The position numbers were made by a program, and so were the translations under genes. This document shows positions 46,101 to 57,685 of a stretch of 64,000 bases of DNA, piece after piece. Numbering within the stretch: the first letter of the stretch is position 1; each line of letters starts with the position of its first letter. The notes below the pieces were generated by a model. That model searched no databases and was not told the DNA's origin. It worked only from the letters and a program-made list of their open reading frames with translations. Origin of the DNA: a virus; IMG/VR virus record IMGVR_UViG_3300028388_001285, positions 17,998-81,997 of that record. One strand, written 5' to 3'.

Positions 46101-49100
46101 TTAAAAAGTAAAGGTGGGTTAAAGAACTTTTGGAACAGTCGCGTAGGAATAGAGATGGATGGACTGCTCACTGGAAACAGACAAGAGAAACTAAAAGGTA
46201 TATACAAGTTCTACTCGATGATGGGACTCGGGCATCTAATCCGAGAGCATAATGTGAAGTACGCTGTAAGATCAATAGATGGTACAGCGAAGACTATCAT
46301 AGAGCTTATGACCGACATATCAAATACCTTAGCAGATACCCGTAAGACTAAGTTGTTAGTGGACGGTGAACCTCAGGTGGATGATAGGGGTAAAACTATA
46401 TACACTAAGACCTCACGTACAATGGAGGATGCATTAGCTAACAATAACGGACGTATCTTACGACTGTCCAACATTGTCAGTAGGAATACTGAACTAGCTA
46501 GAGCCACATCAGTTAGAGATGGTGCAGGTAAGACTCTGTATAAATATAATAACTCACACTATTTGTATGATCTGTTCGATGCTATGATTAGCAAGAGAAG
46601 GGACAAACATGAGTTTAGAGACAAGGGATTACCACAGTTCTTGAAGTCTGAATACTTCTCACATAATATATTTGTGAATGGGTTGAACTCATTACACACT
46701 AACCTGCTATACCATGATGTGTTCAGAAATGAGAATGTAGGATCGACTAAGGTATACGGAAAGGAGACTGCTAAACACCGAGCCATACGAGAATTCGTAG
46801 CGGGCTTTGTGGCCACACTGGATGCCAGTGGTAAGGCTAGAAGATATAACCAATTCTTCTACCCACCCTCTGACAGAAGTAAGGTGTTCTCAGCGGAAGT
46901 ATCCGCACTGACACCGGACGAGATTAAGGAAGGGTTGTTGAAGATCATACAACAGTTCAAGGCTAGACCTGTAGTCGGACACGTTAAGAATTATAACAGA
47001 AAAGCTTATACTAATCTGCGACTACTTGAATCAGCTGTTCAGGAACTAGGCGGTGACATCAGCAGTATCTCTGAGAAGAAACTAGTGAACAAGATGTTCG
47101 ATAAGTTAGGAGAGGAAGCTGTTAAAGCTGCTAAAGAATTTATTGCTAATGAGGTAGACATCCCCGGTGATTTCCATAAAGTCATGAGCGACTTACGTAA
47201 AGGCAAGAAGTTTATCGTAGACGTCAAGTCTGCTTTTAAGTTTCATGATAAGGAGTTTGCTGGAAGTAGTCCAATACAAGATTACAAAAAGTTACCAGAT
47301 GGTAGCAGAGCATACGATGTAAAGGTAGAACAGATACTACCACTAGTAGATGCGTTCGTTAAGAATAACTATGTCAATGGATTCTTTTTGAATCAGTTAG
47401 CTGTAGGAGACTCAGCATACTACAAGCAGTGGGAGGATGATATCGTTAAACGTATGGCTGGACCGACTGCCTCTGGGCAGATTGGCTTAGTTCATCCTGA
47501 CTTTGGTATGCGCGAGAATTATAAAGTACTGGTACTAGGAGATGCAGAGTTAACTCCTGAGAATATTAGAAAGTTCTTGGAGAGATTCTTGAAACCTGAG
47601 GATGTAGAGGAAGTCATAGAAGCCTTCAGTAAAGGTAATATAGACTGGACAGATGCACAAGGATTCATAACTCCTAGGAGAGCGCAGGAATTACGTAAAG
47701 GATTTGGTAGAGCCTACAAGGTAGGACGTGTAGTCAAACCTGTACACTTCGAGATACGTACTGATTGGGTACCTCTAATGAACTTTGGGGAAGAATCTGC
47801 CGCAAGTGCCCTGATGAACCCTGCCCTTCAAAAACAATTAGAAGGAAAGAATTTTAGGATATCTCCTGTAGATCCCACTGTAATTGAGGAAGGTATCCCC
47901 ATCCCAACTTACACCAAGTACTCAGCTGTTGAGTTGAGTGACGACTTAGCTGATATTGATACTGGTAGATTTAAGAGATCACTAGGTATTATACGCCAGC
48001 GTATGGAAGAGTTAGGAGTAGATGAGGTTATTTTTGGTTCAGGTATAAAAGTAGGAGCACCTAAAAACACTATAGATGTTGAAGCTTTTGTACGTGGGGA
48101 TAAGGTAGAGCAGAACAACATACTCACCCTTTCAAACAGGGACATGAGATTACAGCTGAACCCTTGGCACGATCCAGATAGCCACGTAAGTATATACACA
48201 CAGTTGATGTACTTTATAGGTATCTTAGGAGAGAATGATGCTGATGCTGGTGCTGTATATGACTCACTAGCTAGTGTAATTAAAGAAGGAACAGATTTAG
48301 CAGACGAAACATTAGATGATGGCTCAGGATTTAGAGCCGCAGTAATGAGTGCGCTGGAAGGTAGGGGTAATGAACGTGCCCTGCAACTGGTAGAGTCAGG
48401 ACTATCTTTTGACAACCCGATACTACAGAAGAAAGCTTTGGTAGCATTAGTTAACATGATTGAGAAGCTTACTATCAGGGTGAAATTCCCCGGAGGTAAG
48501 ATGGTCCTTCAATCTGCTTACGGTATACAGAAGTATGGTGTTAAAAAGCTGGAGTCTGGTGCTAAGCATAGAGGCGAGGAGCTCACGTATGGTGAGGATG
48601 AGAACGGTAGGCTATATGCTGAAGTAATCATGCCTAAGTCAGTGTTGACTAAGAAACAGATTGACGCGATTAATAAAGGTAAACCTCTCTTTGCATTCCA
48701 CGATGCGTTTGGATTTAGAATTCCATCCACTGAATTACACTCAGCTGTACCATTAAAGATAGTAGGTACATACGATGACTATGGAACCAATGTTATCATT
48801 GCTCCGAAGGAACTTGTACCACTGCACGGATCAGACTTTGACGTGGATTCACTCTTCATAGTATGGAGAGACAGTGCTAAGAATAACGTAGAGGTATTAA
48901 ATACTGACAAGCCACTCAAGGCACAGGATGTGATAGATGGCAAGTTCACTAATAGAACGTTGGTAGCTGAGGGAGATTACATAGGCTACGCTGGTGGTGA
49001 ATTAGACCCTGAGTTTTTACCTAAGCTCGACAGGATAGAAGAGGAGTTGAAATCATTGCGTACCAGATGGGCTAGAATAAATAACGAGCCTAAGGAATAC

Positions 49101-52100
49101 GCTAGATTACGTGCGAGAATTAGCAAGGACTTACGCAAGGTAAGAGAACTACGCATTAAATACCACAAGAATGTTATCACTGAGCACATGCTTAAGATCA
49201 TGACTGATCCTAAGAACCGCAAGCGGATGCTCACACCTATATCTACTGAGGAGTTTGGCAACACGCTGGATGAGTTAGGATTAGGTGGTAAGGAACACCT
49301 TGACTTGAACCTGTACACAGATAAGAGCAAGGCATTTAACTTAGTACGAGATGGTCAACAACTAGTTGGTATCTTTGCCAACAACATCAAGTCTCTAGCT
49401 TACATGGTTAGAGCTGGAAGTACTGTTGATAGACCGGTTACTAAAGAGAAGACTCACTTTGATTACACTACTATAGACGGTGTTACACGTACCTTTGATA
49501 GAATTAGAGAGTACGATGTAACTGACCCAACTAAGCAGATGTGGCAGAGGTTAGATGCTATGGTTAATGCGGCGATAGATAACATCAAAGAACTTAAACT
49601 GCCTAGAGCTAGTATCAATGTAGAGAATGGTAATACTTTCAGTGCCTTACTCGGATTAGGTATGCCTATACGAGACGCTGTGATGCTGTTCAATCAGCCA
49701 GTGACGCTGGAACTGAATAAAGCTAAATACTCTGACCCAGTTATGGCTAGGAGTGTACTGGCTAAAGCCATAGCTCTAGAGAAGAAGTCTAGAGGCATAG
49801 AGGAAGCTGAACCTATTACTCCAAGTGCTGACATCTTAGAGAATTATCTAAGTGAAGATCTTGATATTGAGGGTATGTCTAATGAGGAGCTTCTGCAACA
49901 GGAGGCTATACTAGACATATTCAAAAAGGCTAGCATGTTAGGGGAGAACTTACGAGGTATGTCCTCATTCTTATCTATAGTACGACAGTATCCTGTTGAC
50001 GCAGCTGGAATTGACGCTGTAACGGATGACTTCAACGAGATATTTGGAGAGTACGAGGACGCTAAAGCACCTATAGATATACGAGGTGGATTCTATTATG
50101 ACATCCCCAACTTCTTCAAGGTCAACCCACACATTGCTGCTACATATGAGGGGTACTTGATGATACGTAAGTACATGGACACACAGTTTGCAGTACACTC
50201 ACAGGAGTTCAGGGACTTCGCTAAGGACATGAAGAATCTTAAGATAAAACTTAACCGAGGTTGGGAAGATAGTTCTAGTGCAGCTAACAAAGCATTGATT
50301 CGTGAAGAGTTAGTCAAGTACTTGATGGCAGATATACTGGTAGACAAAGTAGTTGATACTGAACCTTTCTTAATATTCGGATTCAAGGATAGAGCTAGGA
50401 CTCTGTTTGGTTCGAGTGCATTCTCACATAGGTTTGTGAAGAAGGTACAGGCAGCCAAGAAAGCAGATTACCTTAGGGCTAGAAAGGATTCAAGCTATAA
50501 GCCTAATTCATTCCTATTCCACCTCAGTGTAGACAGAAACTTCTGGACAGGTATGCTGAGCCTTAGGTTCTCTAAAGGATCTAACTTAACTATAGATGAG
50601 GTAGAGGAGCTGGAGCAAGACTTCATTTCATTAAAGAACTTACTCTTCGAAGAGGGGAAACGTAATTACTCTGCTGAGTATACCAATGATCTCTCACTGA
50701 TACCTCAAGGGTACTCAGAGTTTCAATTAGAGTTTGTAGATTATGCAGTCCTGAATTATGGACTTGGATATTCCTCAGCTAACTACTCTAACATACTGCC
50801 TACGTCTATCTATAAAGAATTAGATGCCGACATAAAGCAAAGGTTAGAACATTTCCGTAGGAGTGAAGACTTACGGGCAGATATAAAGGAACACTTCGAG
50901 GTGTCACTAGCTACTATGTATGCGGATAAGTTACCGTATGTACCTAGTAGAATTAAGGCTTCTAAACAAGGGGTCACACAGTTTACAAACAAAGAAGGTG
51001 TGTCTGAATCAGAGCCATTATACTCTGGTAAGAAGATTATAGATGGTAACCCAGTACATTTTGACAGGTTATATGAGAAGGTCAGTAAAGACGATGCCTC
51101 ATACATGTCATCTTATATCAAGTCTGGTATGGGAGACAGAGCCGAGGCGTTCATAAAAGTATATACTAGTGAGGACGGACACTCACATGCGTATCAAAGA
51201 ACTGGTGTCATGCTGGATAAATCCTATGAGGTGTATGAAAGTATTGATGAGCCTTATCTGATAATGGATTACTTCTCACCTAGACAACGTACTATTAAGG
51301 TACAGGACATCAACGAAGATAAGATAGATACACACCACAACATGGCTGGTTATGAAGGTGAAGAGATTCACTTGGTAACTAACTCTGATGTGACTAGAGT
51401 CAATCGTAGAACTGTAGTGGTACAGAAAGCTACCCAACACAAGGGTGGTGGTACTACATTAGAAGTAACTACTGCTTTACCTGATCCATTCGTTGAGTCA
51501 GAGACAGACTTAGATGCGTTTGATATGGAGATACCACACACTGAGGAGTCTGGACCGGGCATTCCTGATGCATTTACTGCTAATCGTAATGAAACTTTAC
51601 GTGCAGATATAGAAGCGTGGAGTGCTGCTGCTAGATTAAATGAGACCGAAGAACGGTACGAGATATCTGGTAACAACTACGGACGTGTAAGTAATGTGCT
51701 TAATGCTTTCAGAGATATAGAACCTGGAGCTAAGTGGTTCGAGAAGCAAGCTCAAAACAGATTTAAAGGTTACCCAGAAGGTACTAAGCTTCACACTGAG
51801 GAAGGTACCATGACTGAGGAGGAATACTTAGAGGCTCTGAAAGTGAAGGATGTCAAAGGTAGAACACGCGGTAAGATCATCCACAATATCATACAGACAT
51901 TCATCAAAGAGTTTTACAATGAAGATGCAACTGAGTTGTATGCAGAAAGGGCTAGACTATTAAATGAAGGTAACTACCAACCTTGGGAGTTCAACTGGCT
52001 AATTAAATTAGTACCGTCTATTATAAAACGGTCTGGTATTAATGTCTTTGATAAGATATTAGCGGAAGAGAACCGCGATCATGTCATGTCGGAGGTAGTT

Positions 52101-55100
52101 GTTGCTAGTGACATATTAGATATAGCGGGTACTATTGACATGTTAATACAGCATGGTGATGGGACTTATTCTATCGTAGACTTCAAGACTGGTATTGCAT
52201 TTGGGGCTGAGTCACCGCATAAACTCAAGTATTACAATGGTATCAACAGTGACATCCATACCTCACCTAGAGACATGGCTAAGTTACAGATAGCGTTGTA
52301 TGCATTCATTATGAAGGCACAGCATCCAGAGATCAAGTTTAGAAACCTAGAGGTGAGTTGGATACCTTCAGCTAACTTCAGCACAATGGTAGATCACAAA
52401 CGCCATGTGGATATGGAAGATTACTTACATATTATTAAGCAATGGTTACAGCGTGATCCTAAGATGGCTGAGACATGGGTTAAGATACAGAACTTAGATC
52501 ATTTCAAACAGTTGTTTGACCCGACTACATACAATGCTAGTTATTCTAAATCTATATCGGAGGACTTGAGTGAAGATGGTAAGACTCCAGAGCAGTTGAT
52601 CCAAATAAAAACTCAGAGACTTAAAGAGTTGACCTTATACAAGGTAGATGAGGAAACACCGGACGATGATGTGGCTAGAGCTAAGAAGGTAGAAGCCATT
52701 AAATTAGTACAGGAATTGGTGGAACTAAAAGGTGACAAGAACACCAACTATGATGGCTGGAAGGCTGACATAGGAGAGTTAAGTACTTACCTTGGTAACA
52801 TCAATGACATCAATCACCCGTACATTAGATTATACGGTACTGAGTTTGAGAAGGCCAAGCAACGTGCAGACAAGAGATTTGACACGTACTACAAAGGGTT
52901 CCTCGCTAGGATGCGACCTGTATATAAGTCGTACCAGAAGCGTAAAAAAATACCTACTCCTTGGGAGAAGTTACCTTTCATAAAGGGTAGCCTCAACCTC
53001 AACAAGTACACTGATATATTTGAGCCAGCGTTAAAGCAGAAGAAGCAAGGGGACGTAAGTATACCTAGCTTCAACAACACTGACGCTGACTGGTCTGCTG
53101 CACAAACTAAGTACAGACTTTCAGACAAGGAGATCAGTGAGTACAAAGCACTCGTCAAGTACTTGCAGGACTCATACGAGGGTTTCTTTGTGGACAGTAA
53201 GTCGAAGTATGGTACGGCAGTATGGAACCAAGTAGCTACAACACGTAAGATAAAGGGTGTAGAAGAGTTTGTCACTAATGGTGAACTGTTCAATGGCATG
53301 AAAGGGGGCGACAAGTTCAGTGTGAATGCCCGTACAAGCCCATTTAAGTACTCTAGAGAGACGTTCATGCCTATGATATACCGATCAGCTTGGGAGATTG
53401 TAGAAAAGGAAGGAGCGGCCTCTAAAGAGCACAGAGATCACCTCTACCATAAGTACTTGAAGATGTTCTACGAGGACACATTCGACCAATGGTATAACTC
53501 AGAAGAGGCGTTGCCGTTGAAGTATCTACCAAATGATTACGTACTGGCTAGTGGAAACTACTCTATAAATCTTGAACAGCAGTTTGATCTATTCATGCGG
53601 TCTATGATATACAAGGAAGAACTTGACGATGTGTATGCATTCGGTAAGGGACTCCAGTATTTATTTGACCCGCAAATAGAGGATTCAAAAGCATGGAAGA
53701 GAGCTAAGCACTTTATGAAACTTAACATAGAGATGCAGCTTAAGGGTAGAAGGCAGAAGGATATACAGCTGTTCGGTAGGAGACGTAAGGACATCATCAA
53801 GATGGGTAGAACATTCAAGCAAGGAGCAGCCGCGCCTATTATGTGGTTGAAACCTATTACAGGTACAGTGAACGGTATCTTTGCATTTATGGTTAATATA
53901 AAGGAGGCCATGAAGGGCTCAATTATAAAGGATGCAGCTAAACTATTTCCAGGCTTGAAATTAAATACCGATATTGCAGACTTCACCGTGTCCGATCTAG
54001 CGTGGTCCATCAAAGAGTATTTCAAGATGCAGTTCGCGGCGGCCACTGGTGGTTTGAAGCGTAATAAGATGTTCTTAATGGCTAAGAAGCTACAGTATCT
54101 CCCCGACAACTATAAGTGGGCGAGTGATTCGTCACACCTGTTGACTACGAAGAACAAATTCTTCTCACAGCGGACATTATATATGTTCCACACGATACCA
54201 GAGGAAGCAGTAGCATTCATGGTCATGGGAGCACAGCTTAGGAACATGAAAGTGAGTAAGGATCATAAAACACACGCGGGTACATCTCTTTGGAATATGT
54301 ACGACGTTGTGAAGAAAGCTAATGACGATGGAACCGAATATCACGATGTACAGTGGAAACGTCATAAAGACGGTCCAGATAAAGGTAGACCAGTTGTTAG
54401 AGGCAAGATAAATTTAAGTAAAGACGAAGCAAAAGAAAGATGGGAAGATGTGACTGAACTCAGTTCTTTGGAAGCCCAACGTCTAAAGTACGTTTACCAG
54501 AGAATGCATGGTGGGTACAGGGAAGACGAAAGAATAACGTTAGAGTACTATCTATTAGGGGAATTATTTATACAGTATCGGAAGTTTCTGCCTACAATCC
54601 TGAAGAATGGTATGATGTCAAAAGGTAAGCTGGATAGTCTAGGCCACTATGTTACCACTGGTAAGAAGGATGGCGTAGAGACTATGGAGTGGACAGCAGA
54701 AGTAATGGAAGGTAGATGGCTAGTAGTAACTAAGATGTTACTAGCAGCACTAGGTATAAAAGGTAAGTTCGATAATCCTTCGAACGCATATCAGAGGGTA
54801 ATGAATCGTGTGCTACCTCATAAGAGGGAAGATTACATGTGGAGAAATCTGGAACCTAGACAGAAAGAAGCTATGATTGACTTTGCAGTCACTATGGCTA
54901 CATGAGGTGCTATCTTTGCAGGTTACTACGCTATGTTTGGGATGCAGGGAGACGATGATCCAATACGTAAGTTGTATGCACGTATTATGAATGACTACTC
55001 ACAGCAGTATAATGTGTGGGAGATCAGTAAGAATATGATGAACAACTTATCACCTGTATCATTCAGGAAAGGATACAAAGCTATGGATGCTACATCAACA

Positions 55101-55295
55101 TTGTTAATGTCAGTGATAATGGCTGAAGTATTTAATGACCCCGATGCACTAACAGCGTTAGGTAATTATAGAGGAATAGCTGAAACGCAGAGGTCAATAC
55201 CTTTGATCTCTTCTTACAGAGACTTAGAAGTTTTCCTAAGAAAGACGGAAGACTCTACGCTTCAGGATTACTTACTCTTCAGAGGTTTCAACTAG
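37194..55295 (+). CDS. Giant virion RNA polymerase polyprotein (6033 aa): helicase, metallopeptidase, DxDxD RNAP, PD-(D/E)XK nuclease
   Basis: One 18.1-kb gene, continuous only with TGA (37407, 37653, 38481, 54903) as Trp; it ends in TAG. In order: a hydrophobic N-terminal region; long coiled coils (about 430-1100); SF1 helicase motifs GFPGSGKT (1221-1228), IIDEA (1292-1296), GDPAQ (1322-1326) and TAASR (1490-1494); metallopeptidase HELIH (2389-2393) with a following EFVAEVF; RNA polymerase double-psi barrels with GSGIKVG (Lys 3619) and DFDVD (Asp 3881, 3883, 3885), the metal-binding DxDxD of YonO/crAss-type polymerases; a RecB-like PD-(D/E)XK nuclease (His 4897, Asp 4982, DFK 4996-4998); and a C-terminus with hydrophobic helices. 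By analogy with the phi14:2 virion polymerase it is probably injected to transcribe early genes. Confidence 0.85.
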
Positions 55296-55907
55296 GTTTG
55301 TAATAAGATCCCAGCACCCGGATGATTTACGAAAGAGTACACCAAGTGGTGTCCAATTTTGAAAGTCATTGTATTCAGAACTGTTTGATGGTCCTAATAC
55401 ACCGGCTTTAAAACTAGAATACTTTATAAGTACAAATTCGTATTGCAGTGGATGAATTGTACCAGGTTTATACATCAGAACTTTACCTTGTTTGATGGTT
55501 CTCTTATCTAAATTTAATAGATATTGAAATCCTTGGGCAAGTTTGACATTATTGATTTGGTCCATTACTTCGGGCAGGTACTTATACATAACTTTAAACT
55601 TGTCGTTCTTCATAACAACAGGATTTAAAGTTGCTTTGCGCAATGGTAACACAAACCAATCACCTTTTCGTATCCAATTGTGTACAATATTCCGAGTACC
55701 GTTTAGATTACTCCAGGTAATACAGAAGACACCTTCTTCTTGCATATCGTTAGTAGATACATCATCTACAAACTGAAAGTCAGGATGTTCTAATATATCG
55801 GAAGGTCTAAAAAATTGCACCGCTATTACTGCGTTATAATTATTCAGTTTTGGTACATACTTGTAACTTCTAACGAAGTTTGGGTTGTTGTTTGGAAGAT
55901 ATTCCAT
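55272..55907 (-). CDS. Protein of unknown function, convergent with the giant gene (211 aa)
   Basis: The protein is beta-rich with many aromatic residues (GVFCITWSNLNG; KGDWFVLPLRKATLNPVV; YLLNLDKRTIKQGKVLMY). I do not recognise a domain. Its stop (TAA at 55272-55274 on the plus strand) lies inside the last codons of the giant plus-strand gene, so the two genes overlap tail to tail by 24 bases. Upstream of its ATG is the AT-rich AACTTTAAATTATTAAG and then a hairpin terminator, so it probably has its own promoter. Confidence 0.65.
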   Translation of the reverse strand: MEYLPNNNPNFVRSYKYVPKLNNYNAVIAVQFFRPSDILEHPDFQFVDDVSTNDMQEEGVFCITWSNLNGTRNIVHNWIRKGDWFVLPLRKATLNPVVMKNDKFKVMYKYLPEVMDQINNVKLAQGFQYLLNLDKRTIKQGKVLMYKPGTIHPLQYEFVLIKYSSFKAGVLGPSNSSEYNDFQNWTPLGVLFRKSSGCWDLITNLVETSEE

Positions 55908-55935
55908 CTTAATAATTTAAAGTTAAAAAATACGT

Positions 55936-55961
55936 GGAGCCGATTACGGCTCCCCTTTTTT
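55936..55961. terminator. Bidirectional hairpin terminator
   Basis: A perfect seven-pair stem, GGAGCCG (55936-55942) with CGGCTCC (55947-55953), has an ATTA loop and T-rich ends on both sides: CCTTTTTT on the plus strand and ACGTATTTTTT on the minus strand. It can end the minus-strand 44-residue gene and any plus-strand readthrough from the giant gene. Confidence 0.75.
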
Positions 55962-55963
55962 GT

Positions 55964-56098
55964 TTAGGTACCTCGTCTTCGTCCGGGACCTATCTTACCT
56001 TTCTTCAATCTTCGTAAGGAGATACGTCTGAACAGACTGAGGTCTTTTGCGTGCTTTCTTACACGCTTGATCAAATTTGACGTTTTTACCTTTTTCAT
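55964..56098 (-). CDS. Tiny highly basic protein (44 aa)
   Basis: The frame MKKVKTSNLIKRVRKHAKDL continues with two further Arg/Lys clusters (FRRISLRRLKKGK; GPGRRRGT). It has 18 Lys+Arg and one acidic residue in 44, so it must bind nucleic acid or an acidic surface. It is flanked on both sides by hairpin terminators, forming a one-gene transcription unit. The ATG has an AT-rich leader. Candidate roles are a nucleoid, ribosome or RNA-polymerase binding factor; none is shown by the sequence. Confidence 0.6.
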   Translation of the reverse strand: MKKVKTSNLIKRVRKHAKDLSLFRRISLRRLKKGKIGPGRRRGT

Positions 56099-56127
56099 AG
56101 GGTAAAAGTTTTAAAGGTTAAATAATA

Positions 56128-56161
56128 GGGAGAGAACTGTAATGGTTCCCTCCCTTTTTTT
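56128..56161. terminator. Hairpin terminator between minus-strand units
   Basis: GGGAGAGAAC (56128-56137) pairs with GTTCCCTCCC (56145-56154) except for one A/C mismatch, followed on the plus strand by seven T. On the minus strand the stem is followed by TATTATTT, a weaker U-tract, ending the operon that terminates at 56195. Confidence 0.7.
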
Positions 56162-56194
56162 GTTGGGAATTTCCTCGGACTATACTTCCTTGAT

Positions 56195-56779
56195 CTATTT
56201 TCCTTTCTTCAAGGTGACCCCGAATCCGAAACCTTGCTTTGGACTTGCTGCAAATAGAGTGGCAATTATGTACCTATCGTACTCCTTTTTTCCAATCTTG
56301 ACATAGGGTATATTGATTATAGCCTTGTCTGATTGGATAATGGATTCTTGCAGATAACGTAATCTAACAGCCAGAATCACCTTTTCTCGTGCTTTCATAT
56401 TGTCAGCTATTTTCAAGCAGTTAGTCAACACTTTTCGGTAAGCTTCGGATTTGTCTCTGTAGCCGTAACGTTTCAACAGCCATTTTATCCGTTCTTCCAA
56501 TGTAGTAAGTGGTTCTGGTTCTACTACTGTTGATTGCTTTACCAAAGGTAGTCTAGTTTCAAGTTTCGAAGGCTTACAATAGTCACGCCAGCCCCTGGTG
56601 TGAGATAAAAGCTTATGTACCTTCTCGTGGATGTGAAACATCCAGAAAAAGGTAAGTACAAAGCCTACAATACACACAATGATCCAGTTTGACTCGCCAG
56701 TACAGGTGTTACCCATATACTTTGCTGTCACAAGAAGTGTGTCTAGATTCTCAATAGAATCTCCAAATAGATTTCCCAT
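56195..56779 (-). CDS. Membrane protein of unknown function (194 aa)
   Basis: A hydrophobic segment at about residues 32-49 (WIIVCIVGFVLTFFWMFH) predicts one membrane span near the N-terminus, with a Cys just before it. The rest is a basic cytoplasmic-type helical domain (RIKWLLKRYGYRDKSEAYRK; LRYLQESIIQSDKAI). It ends in TAG. It is the last gene of the operon that begins at 58179. No family recognised; lysis or membrane-takeover functions are possible. Confidence 0.6.
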   Translation of the reverse strand: MGNLFGDSIENLDTLLVTAKYMGNTCTGESNWIIVCIVGFVLTFFWMFHIHEKVHKLLSHTRGWRDYCKPSKLETRLPLVKQSTVVEPEPLTTLEERIKWLLKRYGYRDKSEAYRKVLTNCLKIADNMKAREKVILAVRLRYLQESIIQSDKAIINIPYVKIGKKEYDRYIIATLFAASPKQGFGFGVTLKKGK

Positions 56780-56806
56780 AAATATGAATTAAAAGATTAA
56801 AAAATC

Positions 56807-57091
56807 TTAGAAATATGGCTCCTGTTCGTCTCAGTAATCATCGTCTTCATGGTAATAAAACTCAGGATCTTGGGACTCTTCCATGAATTCACACCAATCA
56901 GTGATCTTTAGGTATTTGTTATTTCCTCCAAATTCAAACCCTCAAGCCCTGTAGAATTCATGTGGTGTCATTTTCTCTATATCAGAAAATAAACTAAGTT
57001 CTGCAAGTTCCTGTAGCTGTTCTATATCCATATTCGAAACCATTTCTTCAGCTAACGTTGAAGTAGCTTCAAATTTAGTGTACTCTTTCAT
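56807..57091 (-). CDS. Acidic protein recovered by TGA recoding (94 aa)
   Basis: This gene appears only when TGA is Trp, at plus positions 56942-56944 (RAWGFEFGG) and 56831-56833 (DDYWDEQEP). It starts MKEYTKFEATSTLAEEMVSN and ends in TAA. It is strongly acidic, with a C-terminal run of Asp, Glu and Tyr. The ATG overlaps the upstream stop by one base (TAATG), strong support that it is real. Acidic phage proteins of this size are often host-enzyme inhibitors or DNA mimics, but no evidence beyond composition is available. Confidence 0.7.
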
Positions 57092-57393
57092 TATCCATAG
57101 TTTTTATTATGATTAGTTCCGCTAAAGAACCAAGGACGATCAAGTAAAGTGCGTACTAAAGAGGACGTACTATGTTTGATGTCTAATAAATGGCTTCGCA
57201 TCTTATACATATGTCCAGAGATATCCATCTCCATATAGATATTATCTAATCTAGACTCAATATTCCACCATGCAATACCAAAAATCATTGCAGCCCCCAA
57301 ATACATCAAAGATAGAATTAACACAAGATCCTTAACATTATCTTGTAATTGTTCTACCTGTTCAGGTATTAATTGTACGTAAATTGTATCCAT
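57091..57393 (-). CDS. Single-span membrane protein (100 aa)
   Basis: A clear transmembrane helix lies at about residues 20-45 (VKDLVLILSLMYLGAAMIFG then IAWWN), preceded by a short polar N-terminus and followed by a basic, His-containing tail. The size and design are compatible with a holin-like or membrane-anchored accessory protein. The start follows the previous stop with a one-base gap (TAA T ATG) and its own stop overlaps the next start. Confidence 0.6.
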   Translation of the reverse strand: MDTIYVQLIPEQVEQLQDNVKDLVLILSLMYLGAAMIFGIAWWNIESRLDNIYMEMDISGHMYKMRSHLLDIKHSTSSLVRTLLDRPWFFSGTNHNKNYG

Positions 57394-57394
57394 A

Positions 57395-57685
57395 TTATTT
57401 AGTTGTTATAGTTGCTTCGATAAAATCTAACAATGTAGATATTTCATTCTTGACTTCTTGTAACTTATTAAATTCATCCTTAATAAGTTTGTCATAGTCC
57501 TTCCCAACTGCCTTAGAACATGGGTCTTTCGCAGGGGCTAATGCCTTGTCTGTTAAATCTGAACGAAGTCTACTGAGAATTCCCCGTAATCTAGAGTCTA
57601 AATTTAAACCTGTTCTCCGAGTCATTCCAGCGCTATATGCCAATTCAATTGCTCCTAATGCTTTGAGTATATTATTATTATTCAT
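57395..57685 (-). CDS. Helical protein of unknown function (96 aa)
   Basis: All-helical and charged, with an Asn-rich N-terminus (MNNNNILKALGAIELAYSAG), an Arg/Leu-rich middle and a C-terminal amphipathic helix. Its start overlaps the end of the upstream gene by eight bases, showing tight operon packing. No domain recognised. Confidence 0.55.
   Translation of the reverse strand: MNNNNILKALGAIELAYSAGMTRRTGLNLDSRLRGILSRLRSDLTDKALAPAKDPCSKAVGKDYDKLIKDEFNKLQEVKNEISTLLDFIEATITTK

Noticed and set aside
38597-54365. Numerous minus-strand frames of 60-180 residues within the giant gene
   Set aside because: The plus-strand frame carries recognisable domains throughout; the opposite frames are Ser/Leu-rich shadows with no conserved features.
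914-55295. TAG as an additional sense codon (as in Gln-recoded crAss-like phages)
   Set aside because: TAG ends many genes exactly at overlaps or short gaps to the next start, and reading through gives only short junk.
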